From positions 1-52,494 of the forward strand of contig JAUXVF010000006.1 of the NCBI GenBank assembly GCA_030680355.1: a DNA stretch of 52,494 bases, read 5' to 3'. Below, in pieces: positions 43,921-52,494 of this stretch; position 1 is the stretch's first letter; each line of letters starts with the position of its first letter. Below the pieces are notes generated by a model that was not told the DNA's origin, ran no database searches, and saw only the letters and a list, made by a program, of their open reading frames with translations. Source of the stretch: Caulobacter sp. (GTDB lineage Bacteria > Pseudomonadota > Alphaproteobacteria > Caulobacterales > Caulobacteraceae). The position numbers were made by a program, and so were the translations under genes.

Positions 43921-45108
43921 TCAGGGACGCGACGCCGGGGAAGGCAAGGCCCTGACGCCGGACGCCGCCGCCAGCCGCCAGGCGCCGATCAGGCCCAGCA
44001 GGGCCACGACACTCATGGCCAGGTAGCCGCGCTCGCGGAACGCGTCGAACAACGGGCCACTGGCCAGGGTGACCAGGCCGATGACCAGCCCCCCCGAGAA
44101 GGCCGAGCTGATGGTCTGGGCCGCCGAGGCGCTGCGCGCCGGGGCATGGCGCTCGATCAGCTGGAGAGACCCCAGCATCACCGCCGCAAAACTGAGGGCG
44201 TGCAGGCTCTGCAGGGGAAACAGCAGCCACAAGGGCGGGGTGAAGGCCAGGGCCGTCCAGCGCGCCACCGCCGCGATGCCGCCGAGAATGACCAGCCGCT
44301 CGGGCCCCAGGCGTTTGCGCCAGGGCTCCATGAACCACAGGAAGCCGATCTCCACGACCACGCCCGTGGCCCAGAGCAGGCCCACGGTCGTCTCGGGCAC
44401 ATTCTGGTCGGCCCGCCAGAGCAGGGCCGAGAAGGCGTAATAGTAGGCGTGGGTGGCCTGGATCAGGCTTGTGGAGATCACCGCCAGCATGAAGGGGCGG
44501 TTGCGCAACAGGTCCGTTATGCCACGCCAGCGGTCCCGCCGACCGGCCTTGCCGCCGCCTTCATGGACCGGATCGGCCGGCAGCAGCAGCCGGGCCCCGA
44601 CTCCGGCCGACAGCGCCGCGACGGTCGTCCAGACCAGGACGAGGTTCAGTCCCGCCCGGGCCAGCAGGGCCCCCATGGTGATGTTGGCGACCACGAAGGC
44701 GATCGAGCCGATGCCACGCGGCAGGCCGTAGTTGAAGCCCTCGGCCCGCGACCGCCGCAGGGTCAGGACATCGGCCAGGGGCACGACCGTCGACAGGAAG
44801 GTCGTCGCCGCCAGCCAGCAGGCCAGCCAGGCCCCGAACCCGCTGACCAGACCGATCATGCCGTAGGCCGCCGCCGCCGCCAGGCCGAACAGGATCATCG
44901 GCGTCCGGCGCAGGGCGAAACCGTCGGCCCAGACGGCCAGCAGCGGGGTGATGACGATCCGGGCCAGCATCGGCGCCGACAGGATGATGCCGATCTCGAG
45001 CCCGCTCAGCCCCTGGGCGCGGAACCACACCGGCATGAAGGGCAGGCTGGCCCCGGTGCCGATGAAGATCGAACAGTAGAAGAGGCCAAGCCGGAGCGTG
45101 CGGGACAT
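43921..45108 (-). CDS. MFS transporter, phenylpropionate-permease-like (MFS_1_like)
   Basis: 395-residue transporter with about twelve hydrophobic segments. The beginning LFYCSIFIGTGASLPFMPVW with LSGLEIGIILSAPMLARI resembles HcaT and related proteins of the PPP family. ADVLTLRRSR lies at the usual loop. The substrate is not predictable. It is upstream of the oxidoreductase on the same strand with a 33-bp gap, so the two may be co-transcribed. Confidence 0.85.
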   Translation of the reverse strand: MSRTLRLGLFYCSIFIGTGASLPFMPVWFRAQGLSGLEIGIILSAPMLARIVITPLLAVWADGFALRRTPMILFGLAAAAAYGMIGLVSGFGAWLACWLAATTFLSTVVPLADVLTLRRSRAEGFNYGLPRGIGSIAFVVANITMGALLARAGLNLVLVWTTVAALSAGVGARLLLPADPVHEGGGKAGRRDRWRGITDLLRNRPFMLAVISTSLIQATHAYYYAFSALLWRADQNVPETTVGLLWATGVVVEIGFLWFMEPWRKRLGPERLVILGGIAAVARWTALAFTPPLWLLFPLQSLHALSFAAVMLGSLQLIERHAPARSASAAQTISSAFSGGLVIGLVTLASGPLFDAFRERGYLAMSVVALLGLIGAWRLAAASGVRALPSPASRP

Positions 45109-45162
45109 CGGCCTCCGCTAGCAGAGTCCGCGACGCCGGGACAGCCGGTCCGGTGTCGCCCG

Positions 45163-45594
45163 CTACCCCGCCGGCAGCGGCGGCAGATCCAGACGGCGGG
45201 CGTCGGCCATCTTCACATAGAGGGCGCGGATGGCGTCATCGAGGGTCGCGTCCCGCGCCGTCTCGACAGCGATGTGCAGATCGATCAGGGCCCGGCGCAG
45301 GGCGGCGTTGGCCCTGTCCATGGCGGTCAGAGACAGATCCCGGTCCTCCCCCGTGGCGGCCTCGGCGAAGGCCGCGCCGTAGGTCGGGGCGGCGTCCGTC
45401 AGAAGCGCGCGGATGGCGGTGTTTTCCCAGGCCCGGGCCTCGATGCCGCGCTCGGCCTCCTGGGCGCAGAGCAGGGCAATCATGCCCGTGACGGCGATGC
45501 GGCTCTGCAGGAAGTCGCCGCTCGACTCCGGCGGCGGCGGATCCATCAGGCACAGGAAGTTGCCCAGCAGCAGTTCGGGAACGGTGGGGGTCAT
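45163..45594 (-). CDS. Small helical protein of the APH-kinase operon (DUF6285-like?)
   Basis: 143-residue all-helical protein with no signal or membrane segment. SRIAVTGMIALLCAQEAERG and the acidic helical C-terminus resemble small proteins that often follow APH-type kinases in alphaproteobacteria, possibly DUF6285. I am not sure of the family. The ATG at 45594 overlaps the kinase stop (ATGA, 45591-45594). The frame runs further upstream over the kinase gene but has no reason to start there. Confidence 0.7.
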   Translation of the reverse strand: MTPTVPELLLGNFLCLMDPPPPESSGDFLQSRIAVTGMIALLCAQEAERGIEARAWENTAIRALLTDAAPTYGAAFAEAATGEDRDLSLTAMDRANAALRRALIDLHIAVETARDATLDDAIRALYVKMADARRLDLPPLPAG

Positions 45595-46604
45595 GCCAGC
45601 GACTCCAGGGCGGCGAGGCGGTCGGCCAGAATGACGTCCTGGCGCCGGGCGGTGTACCAGCCGGAAAGACCGAGCACCGGGTCCTTGAGGCCGCCGGCGC
45701 GGTATTCCTTGGCCGAGGAGGTCCAGATCGCCTGGCCCTTGACCGAGGCGAACAGCTCCCACCAGGCGAAGGCGGCGGGATCGACCTTCAGGCCGCTGGC
45801 CTTTTCCCAGATGGCGATGGCCTCGGCGCGCGGCAGCATGCCCGAGACGCGGTCGGTCTCGCCATAGCTCCACAGGGGCTCCATCGCCCAGCCGAGATCC
45901 TCCAGCGGATCGCCGATATGGGCCATCTCCCAGTCCAGCAGGGCGATGACCTTGCCGGCGCTGTCATGCAGGAAGTTGCCGGTGCGGTAGTCACCATGCA
46001 CCACCGACAGCTTCTGCGCCGCCGCCGGCGGATTGGCGCGCAGGCGCCGGATACAGGCCCGGACGATAGGCTGGGGATGCTCCTCGTCGGCGTCGATGAC
46101 GCCTTCCCAGTAGTCCAGCGCCACCTTCCAGCAGGCGTCCAGCGCCGGGGCCGGCGTCGCTGCGGCGATCGGCAGCGTGGCCGGGTCAGCGGCGGCGATG
46201 GTTCCGAGATGGCTGTAGAACTGCTCGCCGATAGCCCCGGCGTGTTCGCCGTAGGGGGGGACGGTGAACGGGCTCTCGGCCTTGCCGCCGTCGATGCGGC
46301 CCATGATGAAGAACGGGCGCTCCAGCTCGGCGCCGTCTTCTTCCAGCGCCACGGCCTCGGGCACCGGCAGGCCGGATCCGTGGAACGAGCGGAAGGCCAG
46401 GAACTCCAGCTTGCGTTCGGTGTCGATCAGGCTGCCGACCGGATCGCGTCGCAGGATCAGCGCCCGGGTCTCGCCGCCGATCTCGACGTCGAACCGGTAG
46501 GTCTCCCGGCTGGCCCCGCCCGGAATGCGCGAGATATCCGTCACCCGCGCCGGCGCGGCCCAGATGCGGGTCAGATAGGTCTCGAGCTGGTCCTGCAGGC
46601 TCAT
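45591..46604 (-). CDS. APH-like phosphotransferase family protein (ACAD10/11 kinase-like)
   Basis: 337-residue kinase-fold protein. The Brenner motif VVHGDYRTGNFL carries catalytic Asp205 and Asn210, LLDWEMAHIGDP carries metal-binding Asp224, and ALILRRDP provides the Lys-equivalent region. It is closer to the ACAD10/ACAD11 kinase domain and bacterial acyl-CoA-linked members than to aminoglycoside-resistance enzymes. Resistance is not the likely role. It is flanked by 4-bp ATGA overlaps with both neighbours, forming a tight three-gene unit. Confidence 0.88.
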   Translation of the reverse strand: MSLQDQLETYLTRIWAAPARVTDISRIPGGASRETYRFDVEIGGETRALILRRDPVGSLIDTERKLEFLAFRSFHGSGLPVPEAVALEEDGAELERPFFIMGRIDGGKAESPFTVPPYGEHAGAIGEQFYSHLGTIAAADPATLPIAAATPAPALDACWKVALDYWEGVIDADEEHPQPIVRACIRRLRANPPAAAQKLSVVHGDYRTGNFLHDSAGKVIALLDWEMAHIGDPLEDLGWAMEPLWSYGETDRVSGMLPRAEAIAIWEKASGLKVDPAAFAWWELFASVKGQAIWTSSAKEYRAGGLKDPVLGLSGWYTARRQDVILADRLAALESLA

Positions 46605-47710
46605 AGGGGGAAATCCAGCATGTCCTTGAAGCCCGACGGCGCGTGTGGGCCGATGGCCAATTGCTCAAGCGCGCCCCTGCCCTTGCGAATCCGGCCGGCG
46701 GCGTCGGTGTAGGTCACCTCCGACAGGGCCTGAACATGCAGGTTCCAGGGCAGTTTCGGATCGACGTCGGCCAGCACGATATCCTCGCGCTCGACCGTCA
46801 ACTCGCCGTGCAGCACGCCATGACCCCATTTGGGATGGGTATAGCCCAGGCCCATCATCTGGAATTCGTAGCGTGGCTCGAACACCAGCTTGCCGGCCGG
46901 TTTGCCGTAGTCGTCGGTCAGAGCCACCTCGGCGCGACGGGCGTGACGGGTCCCGCTCTTCCAGTCGATTTTCGCCTCGCCGTTGAGGTGCAGGAAGCCG
47001 TCTTCGCCCGCGCCGTCCGGGCACCAGACCGCCCGCGTGTTCCAGGGACGGCCCAGGGCGTCGTCGTTGCTGTGAAAGAAGAAGCTGCCGTCCTCGAAAC
47101 TCGACGGCGACCACAGCCAGAAGAACTGCGGCGGGACCGGCGGCACGGTCTCCTGACTGTCGCGGGCGCCGACCGGTCGCACGCCCCAGGAGCGGTCGCG
47201 GGTGCCGACATGGCCGTCAACGGAGCGGCGCTCGCCGTCCAGCTCGATCCAGCCGGCGTAGCGGCCATTCTGGGTCAGGCGGGTGTAGTCCATGAAGGTC
47301 CGCGTGCCCTGACGGCGGACGAAGCGCGGCTCCTCGATCGGGAAGGCGCGCCCCTCGAAGACGAACTCGCCCTTCAGGCCATGCTCGGGCGAATCGACGG
47401 TGACCTTGAGTTTCTGCAGCGGCTCGAGAATTTCGATCTTCACCGGTCCGACGGTCAGGTCGAGGCGGTCGCCGAGCCAGCGGCTGGCGTGCAGGGCCGT
47501 CTCGACTCCATTGCGCACCACCACGAACGAGGTGTCGGCGATATTCAGGTGCGGATAGACGCCAAAGGCCACGGCGAAGAAGTCGTCGCCGCCCTTCGGG
47601 TCGTAACCATTGAAGAAATAGCGGTCGTAGAAGTTCCGGTCCGTGCCCGAATAGGCGATCGGGTCCGCCGTCTGGTGGATCGGATAGTCATCGCCACGCG
47701 TCAGCGTCAT
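46601..47710 (-). CDS. AttH/CrtC-like beta-barrel protein (DUF7064/7065-like)
   Basis: 369-residue soluble protein, beta-rich, resembling lipocalin-like AttH/hydroxyneurosporene-synthase proteins. The hallmark is the HVGTRDRSWGVRPVG segment near the middle, with an early FYDRYFFNGYDP and a late GYTHPKWGHGVLHGEL. Such proteins bind or modify hydrophobic substrates. AAGGGAG lies about ten bases before the ATG at 47710. It is first of the three-gene unit and overlaps the kinase start by ATGA. Exact activity is unknown. Confidence 0.75.
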   Translation of the reverse strand: MTLTRGDDYPIHQTADPIAYSGTDRNFYDRYFFNGYDPKGGDDFFAVAFGVYPHLNIADTSFVVVRNGVETALHASRWLGDRLDLTVGPVKIEILEPLQKLKVTVDSPEHGLKGEFVFEGRAFPIEEPRFVRRQGTRTFMDYTRLTQNGRYAGWIELDGERRSVDGHVGTRDRSWGVRPVGARDSQETVPPVPPQFFWLWSPSSFEDGSFFFHSNDDALGRPWNTRAVWCPDGAGEDGFLHLNGEAKIDWKSGTRHARRAEVALTDDYGKPAGKLVFEPRYEFQMMGLGYTHPKWGHGVLHGELTVEREDIVLADVDPKLPWNLHVQALSEVTYTDAAGRIRKGRGALEQLAIGPHAPSGFKDMLDFPL

Positions 47711-47816
47711 CGGTCGCAAACTCCCTTGTCCGGACGCCTCTTGCAGGGGCGTTTCCGTCAACTGCCGCTCAGCGTAAGGTCGGGGCGAACGAAAGCAACC
47801 GTGACGGAGGGTCAAG

Positions 47817-48197
47817 ATGGGCTGGGATCGACGCACCTGGATGACCCTGGCCGCGGCCAGCGGTTTCGCCGCCGTGGCGATCGGCGCCTTCGCGGCCCAT
47901 GGCGTCCATGACCCGCGCGGCCAGGAGCTGCTGAAAACCGGCGCGACCTATCAGATGACCCACGCTCTGGCGACCCTGGCCTGCGCCGGTTTCATGGCCC
48001 TTGGCGCTGTCCGCGCCCGGCATGCGGCGGCCTTCTTCCTGGGCGGAAGCGTGCTGTTTTCAGGCTCGCTGTACGCCATGGCCGCCGGCGCGCCGCGCTG
48101 GCTGGGGGCGGTGACGCCGCTGGGCGGGCTGGGCTTCCTGATCGGCTGGGCGATCCTGGTCTGGGTTGCCCGTGGGATCGATCAGGCCGGCGCCTGA
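47817..48197 (+). CDS. DUF423 family small membrane protein
   Basis: 126-residue inner-membrane protein with four hydrophobic segments. The N-terminal AIGAFAAHGVHD and the central TGATYQMTHALATL (H in TM2) with LGGSVLFSGSLYAM and TPLGGLGFLIGW are the DUF423 (YgdD) hallmarks. GGAGGGT precedes the ATG. Its last 16 bp overlap the end of the convergent drug-transporter gene. Function is unknown in the family. Confidence 0.93.
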   Translation: MGWDRRTWMTLAAASGFAAVAIGAFAAHGVHDPRGQELLKTGATYQMTHALATLACAGFMALGAVRARHAAAFFLGGSVLFSGSLYAMAAGAPRWLGAVTPLGGLGFLIGWAILVWVARGIDQAGA

Positions 48198-49405
48198 GTC
48201 TTTCGCGGCAGGGCCAGGAACCAGAGGGCGCCGGCCGAGGCCAGCAGACAGGCCAGCATGACGCCGGCCATCGGCCGGGCGCTGCCGTCATGCAGGGCGC
48301 CGCTGGCCCAGGAGGCGACAGCGCCGGCGCCGAACGACAGACTGCCCATCAGCGCCGAGATCGAACCGGCCCGGCGGGGGTCCATGCTCAGCGCCCCGGC
48401 CATGGTGTTGCCGGCCATCAGGCCGTAGGAGGCCAGCAGGGTGAAGAGCAGCGGCAGCACCGTGTACTGTCGGCCGATGCCGGTGAAGGCGAAGAAGGCC
48501 AGCAGCAGGCCAAACCCGATCGCCGCCAGGCTGGCCCGGCGCAGGACCGTGTCGGGCGTCACGTAGCGCAGCACCATCCGGTTGACCTGGCTCATGCCGA
48601 TGACGCCGACGGCGTTGCAGCCGAACACCCAGCCAAAGGCCTGGGGCGAGAAGCCGTAGGTCTCGATGACCAGGGCCGGCGAGCTGGAAATATAGGTGAA
48701 CAGCACCGCGCCGTTGAGCGCGCCGGCCAGGGCGTAGCCGATCAGCCGCCGATTGCGGAGCAGCTGGCCATAGGCCTTCAACGGCGTTTCGGACCGGGCC
48801 TGGGCCGCTGTCTCTTCCGAGCGCGACTCGCGCAGCCGCAGGAACACCGCCAGGCCGACCAGGCAGCCGAACAGGGCCAGGGTCCAGAAGATGCCTCGCC
48901 ACCCGGCGATGACCATAACCCAGCCGCCGAGCAACGGCGCCACGATCGGGGCGACGCCCATGACCAGGGTCAGCAGCGACAGCACCCGCGCCGTCTCGGT
49001 GTGGTCGAACTGGTCGCGCACCACGGCCCGGGCCACCACCGCGCCGGCGCAGCCGCCCAGGGCCTGAACGAAGCGGGCAAAGATCAACCCCTCCATCGAC
49101 TGGGTCAGGGCGCACCAGATCGAAGCGGCGACATAGACGGCCACCCCGACCAGGATCGGCGCGCGGCGGCCGTACCGGTCCGAGGCCGGACCGTAGAGGA
49201 ACTGGCCGATGGCCATGCCGGCGAGGAAGACGGCCAGGGTGCCCTGGGTCGCCTCGGGCGTGCCGCCCAGGGCCTTGCCGATCGCGGGCAGCGCCGGCAG
49301 GTACATGTCGATTGACATCGGCGCGAAGGCCGTCAGGGCGCCCAGCAGAATGACCAGGCCCCAGGGCGTGACGGGCGGCGCTTTGATGTCGGGGGACTGG
49401 CTCAA
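48182..49405 (-). CDS. MFS multidrug transporter, Bcr/CflA family
   Basis: 407-residue twelve-TM efflux protein. SIDMYLPALPAIGKALG, GQFLYGPASDRYGRRAPIL and the motif-C-like MGVAPIVAPLLGGWV are typical of Bcr/CflA drug:proton antiporters. The substrate is not evident. The gene overlaps the convergent DUF423 gene by 16 bp at the 3' ends. Confidence 0.92.
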   Translation of the reverse strand: MSQSPDIKAPPVTPWGLVILLGALTAFAPMSIDMYLPALPAIGKALGGTPEATQGTLAVFLAGMAIGQFLYGPASDRYGRRAPILVGVAVYVAASIWCALTQSMEGLIFARFVQALGGCAGAVVARAVVRDQFDHTETARVLSLLTLVMGVAPIVAPLLGGWVMVIAGWRGIFWTLALFGCLVGLAVFLRLRESRSEETAAQARSETPLKAYGQLLRNRRLIGYALAGALNGAVLFTYISSSPALVIETYGFSPQAFGWVFGCNAVGVIGMSQVNRMVLRYVTPDTVLRRASLAAIGFGLLLAFFAFTGIGRQYTVLPLLFTLLASYGLMAGNTMAGALSMDPRRAGSISALMGSLSFGAGAVASWASGALHDGSARPMAGVMLACLLASAGALWFLALPRKTQAPA

Positions 49406-49502
49406 GATGCGGCGGGTTTAGCAGCAACGGCGACAGAGGGAAGGCCTTGCCTTCCCCGGCGACCACCGGTCACCCTGAAAAAAACTGACTGGGGAAACGT
49501 CC

Positions 49503-50504
49503 ATGTCCGCCCTCACCACCATGATGCCACCCGTGCAGTACGCCGACGTCAACGGCATCCGCATGGCCTATTACGAGGCCGGGCCTGTCGGCGAAGGCGT
49601 TCCGCTGGTCTTCTGCCACGGCTTTCCGGAGCTGGCCTTTTCCTGGCGGCATCAGATCAAGGCGCTGTCGGAGGCCGGCCGCTGGGTGATCGCGCCCGAC
49701 CAGCGCGGCTATGGCCTGACCGACCAGCCGGCCGAGGTCGAGAGCTACGCCATCGAGAACCTCTGCGCCGATCTGGTCGCGCTGCTGGACGCCAAGGGCA
49801 TCGAGAAGGCGATCTTCGTCGGCCACGACTGGGGCGGCTTCGTGGTCTGGTACATGGCCATCCGCCATCCCGACCGCGTCGCCGGCGTGATCGGCCTCAA
49901 CACCCCCTTCCAGGAGCGGGCGCCGTTCGATCCCATCGCCATCATGCGCAAACGGCTGGGCGAGCGGATGTACATTGTCCACTTCCAGACTCCAGGCGAG
50001 GCCGACGCGGTGTTCAACGCCGACGCCCGCAAGGCCATGGACCTGTTCATGCGCCGACCGATCGACATGCCCGGCGCGTCACAGGGCTTCGCCACCGAGC
50101 GCAAGGAGGGCGATCCGTCCGCCTTCGCCATGGTCGACGTGCTGGCCGCCTACGATCCGGCGGTCGATCCCCGCCCCTTCTTCCTGACCGACGACGAGTT
50201 CGAGACCTTCGTCGAGACCTTCGAGCGCACCGGCTTCACCGGCGGCATCAACTGGTACCGCAACTTCACCCGCAACTGGCAGGTGTCGGAGGGGCTGGAC
50301 CATATCGTCCGCCAGCCCAGTCTGATGATCATGGCCGAGAAGGACGCGGTGCTGCCGCCCTCCTCGGCCGACGGTATGGAGCGGCTGATCCCGGACCTCG
50401 AGAAGCAGCTGGTGACCGGCTCGGGCCACTGGACCCAGCAGGAAGAGCCCGACCAGGTGAACCGGTTCATGCGCGATTGGCTGGATCGCCGCTTCCCGCG
50501 ATAG
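49503..50504 (+). CDS. Epoxide hydrolase (alpha/beta fold)
   Basis: 333-residue soluble epoxide hydrolase. HGFPE forms the oxyanion region, GHDWGG carries nucleophile Asp109, the cap contributes GGINWYRNF with a catalytic-type Tyr, and AEKDAVLPP and GSGHWTQQEEPD provide the charge-relay Asp and His. The Asp nucleophile separates it from esterases. Haloalkane dehalogenase is the less likely alternative. It is followed 23 bp later by another alpha/beta hydrolase gene. Confidence 0.92.
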   Translation: MSALTTMMPPVQYADVNGIRMAYYEAGPVGEGVPLVFCHGFPELAFSWRHQIKALSEAGRWVIAPDQRGYGLTDQPAEVESYAIENLCADLVALLDAKGIEKAIFVGHDWGGFVVWYMAIRHPDRVAGVIGLNTPFQERAPFDPIAIMRKRLGERMYIVHFQTPGEADAVFNADARKAMDLFMRRPIDMPGASQGFATERKEGDPSAFAMVDVLAAYDPAVDPRPFFLTDDEFETFVETFERTGFTGGINWYRNFTRNWQVSEGLDHIVRQPSLMIMAEKDAVLPPSSADGMERLIPDLEKQLVTGSGHWTQQEEPDQVNRFMRDWLDRRFPR

Positions 50505-50527
50505 GCCCCCGGCGGTAAAAGGCCCGC

Positions 50528-51523
50528 ATGCATCGTTCAGCCCCGTCGCCCGCCGTCGGCCAGCCCACCACCCGTCGGGGTCTCTTCCGCGAAATCGAGC
50601 CGTACAATTTCGGCTGGTTGCCGACTGGCGGCCCGCATGAGCTCTACTACGAGCAATGCGGCAATCCGGCCGGCAAGGCCGCCCTGGTGCTGCACGGCGG
50701 CCCGGGCGGAGCAATCAACCCGACCATGCGCCGGTTCTTCGACCATGACCTCTGGCGGGTGGCGCTGTTCGACCAGCGCGGCTGCGGCAAGAGCCGGCCC
50801 AACGCCAGCCTCGAAGACAACACCACCTGGTCTCTGATCGCCGACATCGAGCGGCTCAGGGAACACCTGGGCATTGAGAAATGGACCGTGTTCGGCGGCT
50901 CCTGGGGCTCGACCCTGGCCCTGGCCTATGCGGTCACCCACCCCGAGCGGGTCGACGGCCTGATCCTGCGCGGCATCTTCATGCTGACCCAGCGCGAGCT
51001 GAAATGGTTCTACCAGGACGGCGCGTCCTTCCTGTTCCCCGACGCCTGGGAGCGGTTCAAGGCGCCGATTCCCAAGGGCGAGCGGGGCGACATGATCGCC
51101 GCCTATCACAAGCGGCTGACCCACTCCGACCGCAAGGTCCAGGCCGAGGCCGCCGCGGCCTGGAGCCAGTGGGAGGGCGACACCATCTCCATCCGCGGCC
51201 CTGAAGCCCGACCGCCGAAGTTCAACGAGGTCGATTTCGCCATCGCCTTCGCCCGCATCGAATGCCACTTCTTCGCCAACAAGGGCTTCTTCCCCGAGGA
51301 CGGCTGGCTGCTCAAACAGGTCGAGAAGATCCGCAAGATCCCCGGCTGGATCGTCCAGGGCCGCTTCGACGTGGTGACGCCGCTGGAAAGCGCCTGGGCC
51401 CTGCACAAGGCCTGGCCGGAGTCGCGTTTCAACATCATCTGGGACGCCGGCCACGCGTCCACCGAGCCCGGCGTCATCGACGCCCTGGTCCGGGCGACGG
51501 ACGAGGCGGCGCGGACGCGTTAG
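50528..51523 (+). CDS. pip: Proline iminopeptidase
   Basis: 331-residue S33 peptidase that removes N-terminal proline. Motifs in order: EQCGNPAGK, HGGPGGAINP, FDQRGCGKSRP, the nucleophile elbow FGGSWGSTLAL with Ser125, GRFDVVTP with the catalytic Asp, and GHAS with the His. These match bacterial Pip closely. The ATG at 50528 lies 23 bp after the epoxide hydrolase stop, so the two may form an operon. Confidence 0.94.
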   Translation: MHRSAPSPAVGQPTTRRGLFREIEPYNFGWLPTGGPHELYYEQCGNPAGKAALVLHGGPGGAINPTMRRFFDHDLWRVALFDQRGCGKSRPNASLEDNTTWSLIADIERLREHLGIEKWTVFGGSWGSTLALAYAVTHPERVDGLILRGIFMLTQRELKWFYQDGASFLFPDAWERFKAPIPKGERGDMIAAYHKRLTHSDRKVQAEAAAAWSQWEGDTISIRGPEARPPKFNEVDFAIAFARIECHFFANKGFFPEDGWLLKQVEKIRKIPGWIVQGRFDVVTPLESAWALHKAWPESRFNIIWDAGHASTEPGVIDALVRATDEAARTR

Positions 51524-51670
51524 GCGGCCGACAGACCTAATTCCGGAAATCGACGGCGGCGACGGAACCAATCGGCCCGGCGGGGCTTGCACGGTAGGCG
51601 CCGGATTGCATTCTGTTTCCGCGCCGGGGGAAGGCGTCGACATGACATCCACTGCACAGCGGGTTACCGG

Positions 51671-52033
51671 GTGGCTGTAGTCCTGATCGTGGAAGACGAT
51701 CCGTTCATTCAGCAGTGCTCCGACTTCACGATCAGCGACCTTGGTCATGTGACGCTCACGGCTGACGATCTTGCCGGCGCCCTGGCCCATTTGAGAGGCG
51801 GACAGCAGGTCGACGCCCTCTTTGTCGATATTCGCCTCCACGCGCTGGTGCTGGGCGGCTACGAGGTCGCCAACCGCGCCATAGAGGTTCAGCCCCGATT
51901 GCGGGTGCTCTACACGTCCGGAACACCGCTTTCGGCCGGGATGAGCCAGTTGTTTGTGAAAGGCGGGCGGTTTCTGCAGAAGCCGTACACCACCGCCGAG
52001 CTCGAACATTCGGTGGCACTGCTCCTCCAATAA
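51671..52033 (+). CDS. Single-domain response regulator receiver
   Basis: 120-residue receiver with no output domain. Acidic pocket EDD (8-10), phosphoacceptor Asp53 in ALFVDIR, the switch Thr/Ser in LYTSG and Lys in FLQKPY are all present, so it should be phosphorylatable. The GTG at 51671 is the best start (VAVVLIVEDD), since the frame upstream to 51587 reads as Arg-rich noise. It precedes a PAS sensor gene by 94 bp and may be its partner. Confidence 0.85.
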   Translation: MAVVLIVEDDPFIQQCSDFTISDLGHVTLTADDLAGALAHLRGGQQVDALFVDIRLHALVLGGYEVANRAIEVQPRLRVLYTSGTPLSAGMSQLFVKGGRFLQKPYTTAELEHSVALLLQ

Positions 52034-52127
52034 CGCCCCTCCCGAGGCGGCGTTCCCGCCTTAGCTCAAGACGACGTTCTCCAAGTCAGGAAACCCAATC
52101 TCCAAAACCCCCAAGGTCGTTCCGGCG

Positions 52128-52494
52128 ATGTCCGCGCCGACATCGCCCCAGGACCTCGCGACAGACGGTCTGACCGAAGACTCGATCGTCAACGCCGACG
52201 CCCTGCAGAGCGCGATCTTCAACAGCGCCAACTTCTCCAGCATCGCCACCGACGCCAAGGGTGTGATCCAGATTTTCAACGTCGGCGCAGAGCGCATGCT
52301 GGGTTACACCGCCGCCGATGTGATGAACAAGATCACCCCGGCCGATATTTCCGACCCGCAAGAGGTTATCGCGCGCGCCAAGGCATTGAGCGCCGAGCTC
52401 GGCACCCCGATCACGCCGGGTTTCGAGGCATTGGTATTCAAGGCCTCGCGCGGCATCGAGGACATCTACGAGCTGACCTACATCCGCAAGGACG
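52128..52494 (+). CDS. PAS-domain sensor protein (3' end outside window)
   Basis: Only the first 122 codons are present. They encode a PAS domain (about residues 27-122): AIFNSANFSSIATDAKGVIQ, then FNVGAERMLGYTAADV and a YELTYIRKD end typical of PAS with a following PAC segment. The ATG at 52128 is the first possible start after an in-frame stop at 52062-52064. The missing part is probably a histidine kinase or similar output domain, given the receiver gene just upstream. That is inference. Confidence 0.8.
   Translation, partial: MSAPTSPQDLATDGLTEDSIVNADALQSAIFNSANFSSIATDAKGVIQIFNVGAERMLGYTAADVMNKITPADISDPQEVIARAKALSAELGTPITPGFEALVFKASRGIEDIYELTYIRKD

Noticed and set aside
45591..46604. Antibiotic (aminoglycoside) resistance gene
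   Set aside because: The kinase fold is shared, but sequence and operon context fit the ACAD10/11-like metabolic kinases.

Overview
The window is about 52.5 kb of very GC-rich DNA (roughly 70% by eye) from an alphaproteobacterium, almost certainly Caulobacteraceae (Caulobacter/Phenylobacterium type). This rests on a CckA hybrid kinase directly behind fliQ-fliR-flhB, CtrA-type boxes (TTAA-N7-TTAA, TTAACCAT) in front of early flagellar genes, a sigma-54 promoter in front of flgF, an alphaproteobacterial MotE-like protein and a TipN-like polarity protein. I see no rRNA, tRNA, CRISPR array, insertion sequence or prophage. This is chromosomal backbone.

Layout. 1-528: non-coding leader rich in inverted repeats, then an EAL-domain c-di-GMP protein and an M50 membrane protease, convergent with a DUF885 metallopeptidase. 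4957-9215 (minus): fliQ-fliR-flhB-cckA, read from a CtrA box at 9266-9284 that lies between fliQ and a divergent glycerate kinase. 10.2-13.1 kb: a small secreted protein, flgB-flgC-fliE (minus) and fliO-fliP (plus), separated by a perfect TTAA-N7-TTAA box. 13.1-19.1 kb (minus): fliL-fliM-DUF6468/PflI-like-motE-TPR operon with nearly every junction overlapping. 19.3-22.8 kb (plus): flgF-flgG-flgA-flgH and a putative lipoprotein, behind a sigma-54 promoter with tandem enhancer-like repeats. 22.8-25.9 kb (minus): xseB-ispA-dxs.

The second half is general metabolism: histidine phosphatase, histone-deacetylase-like amidohydrolase, secreted hydrolase, GNAT, CoxE-like VWA protein plus methyltransferase, two TetR regulators, AGCS amino-acid symporter, acyl-CoA dehydrogenase, PEP carboxylase, TipN-like protein, an MDR oxidoreductase, two MFS transporters, a translationally coupled AttH-like/APH-kinase/small-protein operon, epoxide hydrolase, proline iminopeptidase, and a receiver protein followed by a PAS sensor cut by the window end.

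How the genes work together. The flagellar genes cover the export gate (FliO, FliP, FliQ, FliR, FlhB), the proximal rod and its adaptor (FlgB, FlgC, FliE), the switch and stator support (FliM, FliL, MotE), and the distal rod, P-ring chaperone and L-ring (FlgF, FlgG, FlgA, FlgH). CckA drives phosphorylation of CtrA, and CtrA-type boxes stand in front of these operons, so the kinase is probably under partial control of its own output. A TipN-like pole marker lies in the same window. The most unusual signals are the multi-regulator fliL/flgF intergenic region, three convergent gene pairs whose stop codons share one palindromic tetramer, a leader with mutually exclusive stems upstream of the EAL gene, hairpins that bury ribosome binding sites, and the coupled AttH-like/kinase operon.
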